Assembly (NCBI GenBank): GCA_020853255.1
Contig: JADYZI010000435.1
Coordinates: 1 to 18,868 of the forward strand
DNA length: 18,868 nucleotides
Reading direction: 5' to 3'
Origin: Acidobacteriota bacterium
GTDB lineage: Bacteria; Acidobacteriota; Blastocatellia; Pyrinomonadales; Pyrinomonadaceae
Shown: piece after piece, positions 13,455-18,868 of the stretch
Layout of the letters: every line of letters starts with the position of its first letter
How positions within the stretch are numbered: position 1 is the first letter of the stretch
The notes under the pieces: model-generated
Databases searched by the model: none
Told to the model about the DNA's origin: nothing
What the model saw: only the letters and a program-made list of their open reading frames with translations
Made by a program: the position numbers and the translations under genes

Positions 13455-15215
13455 ATGCATTCAAATCTACGTTCATTTATCGACAACCTCCGCCGCGAAG
13501 ATGAGATCATCGAGATCTCGGCGGAGGTCGATGCGCATCTTGAGATCGCCGAGATCCATCGCCGCGTGATCGACGCCGGCGGCAAGGCCCTATTTTTCAG
13601 AAACGTAAAGGGCTCGCCGTTCCCTGTCGTCACAAATTTGTTCGGCACGAACAAGCGCGTTGACCTTGCATTTGGCAAGAGGCCGCAGGAATTTGTAAAG
13701 CGGGCGGTGGAAATGGCGGAAAGTTTGGTCCCGCCTAGGCTTGGAAAGCTTTGGGGATTTCGGGACATGGGCTTTTCAGCATTGAAGATCGGGACAAAGA
13801 CGGTCAGTCGTGCTCCGATCCTCGAATCCCGCCAACCTGAGATCGATCTAGAGAAGCTGCCGCTGCTTCAGCTCTGGCCCGAGGACGGCGGACATTTCAA
13901 CACGCTTCCGCTGGTCTATACCGAAAGCCCTTCAACAGGCAAATCGAATCTCGGCATTTACCGGATGCAGCGGTACGATAAGGCCACGGCCGGAATGCAC
14001 TGGCAGATCGGCAAGGGCGGCGGATTTCATTATTTCGAAGCCGAACAGAAGGACGAAAAGCTGCCGGTCACGGTCTTTCTCGGCGGGCCGCCGGCGTTGA
14101 TAGTTTCGGCCATCGCTCCGCTGCCCGAAGATGTGCCTGAGTTGATGCTCGCCTCGCTGCTGGCCGGTGAAAAACTGGCGACCGCCGCGAACCCGATGGC
14201 CAACGGCCACAGGCTTATTGCCGAAGCAGAGTTCGCACTGTGCGGCCATGTGCCGCCGCACGAACGCAGGCCGGAAGGCCCGTTCGGCGATCACTATGGC
14301 TATTATTCGCTGACGCACGATTACCCTGTATTTCGGACAGAGGCCGTCTTTCACCGCAAGGACGCGATCTATCCGGCGACTGTTGTTGGAAAGCCGCGGC
14401 AGGAAGACTTTTTTCTCGGCGATTATCTGCAGGAGCTGCTCTCGCCGTTATTCCCGCTGGTGATGCCGGCGGTCCGCGATCTTTGGAGTTATGGCGAGAC
14501 CGGCTTTCATTCGCTTGCGGCGGCCGTTGTGAAAGAAAGATATTCGCGCGAGGCCTTATCAGCCGGTTTTCGCATCCTTGGCGAAGGCCAGCTTGCGTTG
14601 ACAAAATTCCTGCTGCTGACCGACACGCCGCAGGATCTTCGCGATTTCAAGCAGCTTTTCGAACATATCCTTGCGCGCGTTGATTGGCAGCGTGATCTGT
14701 TTGTATTCAACCAAACCGCATTCGATACACTGGATTATGCAAGCGGAAAGATCAATCACGGGAGCAAGTCGATCTTGATCGGCGTGGGCGATGAGCGGCG
14801 TGAGCTTGCGCGCGAGTTTCACGGTGAACTGCCGGCGGGCATCACGCGGGCCGAACCGTTCTGCGCCGGGTGCATTGTTGTGGAGGGCGATACTTACCCA
14901 AACGACAAGGATCTGGCGTCGCGCATCGCTCGTGCCGGAAAATTCGATGAATGGCAGGTAGTTGTGCTTCACGACGATGTAAGCGTTGCCCGCTCAACTG
15001 ACAAGTTCCTTTGGGCCACGTGGACACGCTTTAATCCGGCGACCGATATCTTTGCCAGAAACGTCACCGTAAAGAACAGCCACATCGGATATGACGCGCC
15101 GATAGTGATCGACGCAAGAATGAAGCCCTGGTATCCGAAAGAGGCCGAAGCGGCGGACGAGACTGTAAGCTTGGTCGATCGAAGATGGAACGAATACTTC
15201 CGCCACGGCGTTTAA
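13455..15215 (+). CDS. UbiD-family prenylated-FMN decarboxylase, probably menaquinone-pathway type
   Basis: This 586-residue cytosolic enzyme removes a carboxyl group from an aromatic or unsaturated acid with prenylated FMN. The cofactor-binding segment SNLGIYRMQRYD holds Asn165 and Arg170. The second half of the active site is PEGPFGDHYGYY with Glu274 and Asp279, matching the Arg-Glu-Glu/Asp triad of UbiD/Fdc1. TVVGKPRQEDFFLGD follows, as is usual. The protein is about 90 residues longer than E. coli UbiD. It has a C-terminal section (LWATWTRFNPATDIFARN, then PIVIDARMKPWYPKE) that I associate with the decarboxylases of the futalosine menaquinone pathway (SCO4490-like). That assignment is from memory. 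No other menaquinone gene is in the window. The ATG at 13455 follows GC-rich sequence with no clear ribosome binding site. Two phosphoesterase genes follow at once. Confidence 0.88.
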   Translation: MHSNLRSFIDNLRREDEIIEISAEVDAHLEIAEIHRRVIDAGGKALFFRNVKGSPFPVVTNLFGTNKRVDLAFGKRPQEFVKRAVEMAESLVPPRLGKLWGFRDMGFSALKIGTKTVSRAPILESRQPEIDLEKLPLLQLWPEDGGHFNTLPLVYTESPSTGKSNLGIYRMQRYDKATAGMHWQIGKGGGFHYFEAEQKDEKLPVTVFLGGPPALIVSAIAPLPEDVPELMLASLLAGEKLATAANPMANGHRLIAEAEFALCGHVPPHERRPEGPFGDHYGYYSLTHDYPVFRTEAVFHRKDAIYPATVVGKPRQEDFFLGDYLQELLSPLFPLVMPAVRDLWSYGETGFHSLAAAVVKERYSREALSAGFRILGEGQLALTKFLLLTDTPQDLRDFKQLFEHILARVDWQRDLFVFNQTAFDTLDYASGKINHGSKSILIGVGDERRELAREFHGELPAGITRAEPFCAGCIVVEGDTYPNDKDLASRIARAGKFDEWQVVVLHDDVSVARSTDKFLWATWTRFNPATDIFARNVTVKNSHIGYDAPIVIDARMKPWYPKEAEAADETVSLVDRRWNEYFRHGV

Positions 15216-15222
15216 TATTGTA

Positions 15223-16104
15223 ATGAGAAGATTCTTGAAGTGGGCCGGAGTGTCGATCCTTGCGGTTGTTACGCTGATCACGGCCACGCTCGCCTATGCG
15301 TATTTTATTGAACCAAAGCGCCTTGTCACTACCGAAGCCGCGCTTGCGGTTCCTAACTTTAGCGCGAAGCTAAACGGCCTGAAGATCGTTGCCATTTCCG
15401 ATATCCACGGCGGTTCGAACGCTGTGACAGAAGCAAAGCTGCGCGAGATCGTCACGCGTGCAAATGAGTTGCGGCCGGACCTGATAGTTCTGCTTGGCGA
15501 CTATGTTTCGGAGCGAAAATTTGACCGCGGAGCGCTGAACAAGCCGGAAGGTACCGACCGGACCGAACTGCGAATGCCGGTGGCGACGATCGCCGACGGC
15601 CTCGCCGGATTTAAGGCGAAGTACGGGACCTTTGCCGTGATAGGCAATCATGATTGGTGGCACAACGAAGCCTCTATTCGGCGCGAATTCGAACGTGTTG
15701 GTATAGATGTGATCGAGAATGAGGTCGTCCCGATAGATATCGGCGGCGAAACGCTTAACCTGTGGGCGATAGAAGACCTGTGGAAACACCGCCGCGTCCC
15801 CGTGCCGGAGAATATCACAGCGGAGACACGCAACATCATCGCCATTACGCATAATCCGGATTCATTATTAAAGGTGTCGGGGAACATATCGATCATGCTT
15901 GCGGGGCACTCGCACGGCGGGCAGGTGAGTTTCCCGTTCTTTGGGCCGATGGCGTGGGTCAACGACCGGCGATTTATGAAAGGCGAGGCCGTTGCGGACG
16001 GCAAACATGTGTTCGTGACCTCCGGCATTGGATGCACCGGGCCGCAGATACGCTTCGGCGTGCCGCCCGAGATCGCGGTCGTTACACTGAGGGCCGCGGA
16101 ATAG
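15223..16104 (+). CDS. Membrane-anchored metallophosphoesterase, first of a tandem pair
   Basis: This 293-residue calcineurin-like phosphoesterase has one N-terminal membrane segment (residues 8-28, AGVSILAVVTLITATLAYAYF). It keeps all metal-binding blocks: ISDIHGGS (Asp60, His62), LLGDYVS (Asp93), GNHDWW (Asn142, His143), THNPD and AGHSHGGQ. The layout matches the YkuE/LpxG-like group, which acts on phosphate esters or lipid-linked pyrophosphates at the membrane. The true substrate is unknown. The catalytic domain could face either side of the membrane. The start lies 7 bases after the decarboxylase stop and the next gene begins directly after its own stop, so the three are probably one operon. 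It shares a near-identical stretch YFIEPxRLV after the membrane anchor with its neighbour. Confidence 0.88.
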   Translation: MRRFLKWAGVSILAVVTLITATLAYAYFIEPKRLVTTEAALAVPNFSAKLNGLKIVAISDIHGGSNAVTEAKLREIVTRANELRPDLIVLLGDYVSERKFDRGALNKPEGTDRTELRMPVATIADGLAGFKAKYGTFAVIGNHDWWHNEASIRREFERVGIDVIENEVVPIDIGGETLNLWAIEDLWKHRRVPVPENITAETRNIIAITHNPDSLLKVSGNISIMLAGHSHGGQVSFPFFGPMAWVNDRRFMKGEAVADGKHVFVTSGIGCTGPQIRFGVPPEIAVVTLRAAE

Positions 16105-17013
16105 ATGCCGACCACCAGATCTCTTTTGCTGATAACTGTCGCGTGCCTCGCCGTTGGTCTGCTGTGCGTCGGTTACGGATATTTTATTGAACCAAGCCGG
16201 CTGGTAGTAAACCGCTACGAAATGGATATCGCCGATTGGGACCCAGCGTTCAACGGATTTCGTGTCGCGTTGATATCCGACATTCACGCTGGTTCAAATG
16301 ACGTCACGGCGGACAAACTCAGCAAAATAGTCGAGGCGGCGAACGCGCAGAATGTGGACGCGATCTTTCTGCTTGGCGACTACGTTTCACAGGCGAGCGG
16401 CCGTATGCCTGACGGAAGGCGCGGAGTGAAGATGGAACCGGCGGAGATAGCCGAGGGGCTGTCCGGGCTGCGGGCGCAGTTCGGTGTTTATGTTGTGCTT
16501 GGAAATCATGACGAGTGGTACGATCCGCAGGCCGTCGAGCGTGCGTTTGAGCGGGTGGGTTACACCGTATTGAACGGAAAGCTCGCGGAAATAAGGCTCA
16601 GTGGCGGGCAAAAACTTCGTGTGTTGGGATTAAAAGACCACACAACGATCGGCGAATGGAAAGTGTATTCCGATGCAGTAAAGAAGCTGCTTGAACCGAC
16701 GAACGGGAAGGGAAATGTGATCGTCTTGCAGCACAGCCCCGATGTCGTGCCGATCATAACAGGCGACCTTCGCATAACGCCTGACCCGATGGTGCTGTTC
16801 GCCGGCCACACGCACGGCGGCCAAATACGTCTTCCCGTTATCGGAGCACCTGTCGTGCCGTCAATGTTCGGGCAGAAATTTGCCCGCGGCCACGTCCGCG
16901 ACAGCGGAATAGATGTTTTCGTCACATCGGGTATCGGGACGAGCATACTTCCATTCAGGTTCCTCGTCCCGCCCGAGATCGCGGTGGTAGCTCTCCGGCG
17001 GGCAGGCGGCTAA
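16105..17013 (+). CDS. Membrane-anchored metallophosphoesterase, second of a tandem pair
   Basis: This is a 302-residue paralogue of the preceding gene. An N-terminal hydrophobic segment (LLLITVACLAVGLLCVGYGYF) is followed by YFIEPSRLV. The metal-binding blocks are complete: ISDIHAGS (Asp59, His61), LLGDYVS (Asp92), GNHDEW (Asn134, His135), QHSPDV and AGHTHGGQ. Its ATG directly follows the TAG of the first gene, so translation is likely coupled. Differences in the loop after GNHD (EWYD against WWHN) and in the substrate side suggest that the two have diverged in specificity. The stop codon TAA (17011-17013) is the first three bases of an inverted repeat. Possible roles are as for the first copy. 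Confidence 0.88.
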   Translation: MPTTRSLLLITVACLAVGLLCVGYGYFIEPSRLVVNRYEMDIADWDPAFNGFRVALISDIHAGSNDVTADKLSKIVEAANAQNVDAIFLLGDYVSQASGRMPDGRRGVKMEPAEIAEGLSGLRAQFGVYVVLGNHDEWYDPQAVERAFERVGYTVLNGKLAEIRLSGGQKLRVLGLKDHTTIGEWKVYSDAVKKLLEPTNGKGNVIVLQHSPDVVPIITGDLRITPDPMVLFAGHTHGGQIRLPVIGAPVVPSMFGQKFARGHVRDSGIDVFVTSGIGTSILPFRFLVPPEIAVVALRRAGG

Positions 17014-17131
17014 CCACAGAGGCACAGAGACACAGAGAAGAATAGAAGGGAAAGTGCTTTGAGTTTTTATCGAGTCGAGCAGTGGGCGGCCTAGCCGATC
17101 TTACCTCTGTGCCTCTGTGTCTCTGTGGTTA
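17011..17131. repeat. Palindromic repeat, 'CCACAGAGACACAGAG' family, between convergent genes
   Basis: The left arm (17011-17037, starting TAACCACAGAGGCACAGAG) and the right arm (17105-17131) are inverted copies over 27 bases with two mismatches. The loop is 67 bases. The left arm begins with the stop codon of the plus-strand gene, and the right arm ends two bases before the stop of the minus-strand gene. It fills the whole gap and could serve as a two-way terminator. Confidence 0.9.
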
Positions 17132-17133
17132 GA

Positions 17134-18390
17134 TCACCGCAACATTCCGCGCACGCTTTCGAGGCGGCCGTCGTTTTTGGCTGGTTTTAGGTTAAGGACC
17201 TTGCACATCAGTTCGTACACATTTACATTCTCGAACGGCTCCGCGACGTAACCGCGTTTGAATGCGGGGCCGTGGGCGATGAACGTAGCCTGCATTTCCT
17301 GATACCGGTTGTCATAGCCGTGTGCTCCGCGCGGGCGGTCGAGTTCGTCCATGTCTTTGTAAAAATCGTTAAACCGTTTGCGGCTCGTCGTTATCCAGCC
17401 GATCTCCGACGAACATACGATCGGCGCAACGCGAGCACCGTGGTTGTAGTGCAGCCGCTCCGGTATCTTTCCTTTTAGCCAGCAGGTTGTGTGCGGCAGG
17501 GCCTTGATCTTGTCGTAGATGGCGTCGGTCTCGCCTTCCTTTGGAAAGATCTGCACGATCTCGTTCGTCCACAGGATGCGTTCCGCCAGTTTGAAGTCGA
17601 ATGAGTCGTCAAGATACGTGGCGTTCTTCGCATACGACGGCGCCATGCCGTGGTCGGAGACGATGATGACATTAACCTGATCTTCTATGCCTCGCTGCCG
17701 CAAACCGTCCATCAGGCGTGCGATATATCCGTCCACTTCCAGTGCGGCGTAGCGTGTTTCTTCCGCATCCGGGCCGAACTCGTGGCCGGCGTCGTCAGTG
17801 GTCGAAAAATACATTGACAGCATCGTCGGCCGTTTGTCCGCGGGCAGATCGAGCCAGCCCAGAACTTTATCGACGCGCATTATGTTCGGCACCTTGCCGT
17901 CGTAGTTCCTAAAATATGTTGGCTGACGCCCTTCGATCGGGGCTTCGGTCCCGACAAAGAAGTACGATGCCGCACGCTGTCCCTGCTTTTCCGCCGTGAC
18001 CCAGATCGGTTCGCCGCCCCACCAACGAGGGTCCCGCACCTGTTCGGGCTTGGACATCGTGAACACGGTCCCAAAATCATAGACGTTGTTCTCAACTATT
18101 CCGTGGTCCTCCGGATACAGGCCGGCTGCGATCGTGTAATGGTTGGGAAAGGTCTTGGTCGGGAAAGACGGCGTCATCCACTTTGCACGCACGCCCTCGG
18201 ATGCAAGCCGCGCCAGGGTCGGCGGCCGGAATTTGTCCAGATAATCGTAGCGAAACCCGTCAAGCGAGATAAGAATGACCGTCGGCTTCAGGTCCGTGAC
18301 GCGCGTCTGCGAAACGGCCGTCAGCGTAAAGAGAATAAGCGCCGCGGCCAGCACGCTGACGAGCCTGCGCGTCGATACGGATGTGTTCAT
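17134..18390 (-). CDS. Secreted nucleotide pyrophosphatase/phosphodiesterase-like enzyme (NPP, alkaline phosphatase superfamily)
   Basis: This 418-residue protein has a signal peptide (RRLVSVLAAALILFTLTAVSQ, cleavage near residue 28), so it acts in the periplasm or outside. It carries the NPP metal and nucleophile set: ISLDGFRYDYL (Asp44), SFPTKTFPNHYTIAAGLYP with catalytic Thr80, NNVYD, TTDDAGHEFGPD (Asp199, His203), VSDHGMAPS (Asp246, His247) and GAHGYDN (His357). NPP enzymes cleave nucleotide pyrophosphate or phosphodiester bonds, or phospholipid head groups. The substrate cannot be read from the sequence. Length is that of single-domain bacterial NPPs. It converges on the phosphoesterase pair, so three phosphoester-cleaving enzymes lie side by side. 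A perfect -10 box lies 40 bases upstream. Confidence 0.91.
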   Translation of the reverse strand: MNTSVSTRRLVSVLAAALILFTLTAVSQTRVTDLKPTVILISLDGFRYDYLDKFRPPTLARLASEGVRAKWMTPSFPTKTFPNHYTIAAGLYPEDHGIVENNVYDFGTVFTMSKPEQVRDPRWWGGEPIWVTAEKQGQRAASYFFVGTEAPIEGRQPTYFRNYDGKVPNIMRVDKVLGWLDLPADKRPTMLSMYFSTTDDAGHEFGPDAEETRYAALEVDGYIARLMDGLRQRGIEDQVNVIIVSDHGMAPSYAKNATYLDDSFDFKLAERILWTNEIVQIFPKEGETDAIYDKIKALPHTTCWLKGKIPERLHYNHGARVAPIVCSSEIGWITTSRKRFNDFYKDMDELDRPRGAHGYDNRYQEMQATFIAHGPAFKRGYVAEPFENVNVYELMCKVLNLKPAKNDGRLESVRGMLR

Positions 18391-18429
18391 AGAAGTATAT
18401 TCCGATGGTGAGAAATACGATCTTTAGAC

Positions 18430-18435
18430 ATTATA
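18430..18435 (-). promoter_or_regulatory. Candidate -10 box for the NPP-like gene
   Basis: On the minus strand the sequence reads TATAAT, a perfect sigma-70 -10 element. Transcription would start near 18423, about 33 bases before the ATG at 18390. No good -35 lies 16-18 bases upstream, so the promoter may need an activator or simply be weak. Confidence 0.4.
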
Positions 18436-18465
18436 CACGCAACGCAAGGCGACGCTGCATTCGAC

Positions 18466-18531
18466 CAGCTCCCCTCCTTACAAAGGAGGGGTGGATGCTA
18501 GCGTTTTTTTGCGAGCAGACGGGGTGGTTCT
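18466..18531 (+). repeat. Palindromic repeat family A, left outer arm
   Basis: The perfect hairpin CCCCTCCTT-aca-AAGGAGGGG (18471-18491) is followed by a spacer with seven T bases and GGGGTGGTTCTTC. It is the same element as at 1661-1712. An inverted copy follows at 18654-18710. Confidence 0.88.
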
Positions 18532-18539
18532 TCACGATC

Positions 18540-18612
18540 GCGGATTTGGGATTGCAGATTTGGGATTTCAATGCGCGCGAGTTGAATCCGAAATCCGCAA
18601 TCCGAGATTCGC
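18540..18612. repeat. Inner palindrome, 'GGATTTGGGATT' family
   Basis: The left arm (18540-18571, GCGGATTTGGGATTGCAGAT at its start) pairs with the right arm (18582-18612). About six mismatches or gaps occur over 31-32 bases, around a 10-base loop. Each arm is itself an internal repeat of GGATTTnGGATT type. It is nested inside the family A pair. Confidence 0.8.
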
Positions 18613-18653
18613 AACCTCTAAACTATTCAACACATCCTTCCCCATAACGCATC

Positions 18654-18710
18654 AGAACCACCCCGTCAGCCGACGCGGCCGCCACCCCTCCTTGGTAAGG
18701 AGGGGAACAA
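18654..18710 (-). repeat. Palindromic repeat family A, right outer arm (inverted)
   Basis: AGAACCACCCCGTC, a spacer, then the perfect hairpin CCCCTCCTT-ggt-AAGGAGGGG (18685-18705) is the reverse complement layout of the copy at 18466-18531. The spacer between hairpin and GGGGTGG differs, so the two arms are separate insertions or have diverged. Confidence 0.88.
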
Positions 18711-18715
18711 GTCAT

Positions 18716-18743
18716 CAGCTACCCTCATTACAAAGGAGGGGAG
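18716..18743 (+). repeat. Partial third copy of family A
   Basis: CAGCTACCCTCATTACAAAGGAGGGG repeats the hairpin part of family A with two changes in the left half that weaken the stem. It begins six bases after the inverted copy and lacks the GGGGTGGTTCT part. Confidence 0.65.
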
Positions 18744-18760
18744 CAAAGGCGAACGGCATG

Positions 18761-18790
18761 TTGGTAACGGGGCGTGTTTTTGCGTATGAT
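18761..18790 (+). promoter_or_regulatory. Candidate promoter for the lipoprotein gene
   Basis: TTGGTA (18761-18766), an 18-base spacer and TATGAT (18785-18790) match the sigma-70 consensus at 4 and 5 of 6 positions. The start of transcription would fall about three bases before the ATG at 18800, giving an almost leaderless message. That makes this call uncertain. Confidence 0.33.
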
Positions 18791-18799
18791 ATTCGGGTC

Positions 18800-18868
18800 A
18801 TGAAACATGCCGCACTCGTATCCGCGCTCGCCGTTCTTGCGCTTTTGGCTGCTTGCGATGTCCAGAGC
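18800..18868 (+). CDS. N-terminus of a lipoprotein, cut off by the window end
   Basis: Twenty-three codons are visible. The sequence is a lipoprotein signal peptide: basic MKH, hydrophobic ALVSALAVLALLA and lipobox LAAC with the lipidated Cys at residue 19. Asp follows directly at +2, which in E. coli favours retention in the inner membrane, although that rule may not hold in other phyla. The mature protein and its function lie outside the window. Confidence 0.75.
   Translation, partial: MKHAALVSALAVLALLAACDVQS

Noticed and set aside
13932..14354. Long antisense frames inside the decarboxylase and M16 genes
   Set aside because: They are mirror frames of GC-rich coding sequence. The sense frames carry clear catalytic motifs.

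Overview
The window looks like chromosomal housekeeping DNA from a moderately GC-rich Gram-negative bacterium. My best guess is an Acidobacteriota lineage such as Blastocatellia/Pyrinomonadales. I base this on gene content: an archaeal/eukaryotic-type prolyl-tRNA synthetase, paired periplasmic M16 peptidases, a long UbiD-family decarboxylase of the type linked to futalosine menaquinone synthesis, and many short palindromic repeats between genes. The lineage call is an inference and was not tested by any search. I see no tRNA, rRNA, CRISPR array, transposase, integrase or replication origin.

Layout. Positions 136-3004 (minus strand) hold a 3-hydroxyacyl-CoA dehydrogenase, a small membrane protein with its own terminator, and an acetyl-CoA acetyltransferase; the two enzymes catalyse adjacent steps of C4 acyl-CoA metabolism. 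A repeat-filled gap follows. Next come a yeast Fcy1-like cytosine deaminase (minus), a divergent small unknown gene (plus), a proline dehydrogenase (minus, overlapping the unknown gene tail to tail) and the divergent prolyl-tRNA synthetase (plus). An orphan alpha/beta-hydrolase-like gene (7379-8065, minus) lies between two gene-poor stretches.

Positions 8409-10256 (plus) form a compact envelope-stress cassette: ECF sigma factor, zinc-finger transmembrane anti-sigma factor and a Spy/CpxP-like periplasmic protein. A sequence very close to the E. coli sigma-E promoter consensus lies 85 bases before the sigma gene. After a palindromic repeat come two M16 peptidase genes with a 4-base overlap, one with the zinc motif and one without, ending at a strong hairpin. 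Then a UbiD-family decarboxylase and two tandem membrane-anchored metallophosphoesterases follow almost without gaps (13455-17013). A convergent nucleotide pyrophosphatase/phosphodiesterase-like gene (17134-18390, minus) is separated from them only by an inverted repeat. The right edge holds a cluster of nested palindromes and the first 23 codons of a lipoprotein.

The most unusual feature is the repeat load. At least six unrelated families of imperfect palindromes occupy most intergenic gaps. One copy lies inside a gene and appears to supply the signal peptide of the inactive M16 partner. Another sits exactly between two convergent genes and provides the stop codon of one of them. Beyond these, I see no convincing wholly new system; the sigma/anti-sigma/Spy/M16 neighbourhood and the repeats are the parts most worth following.
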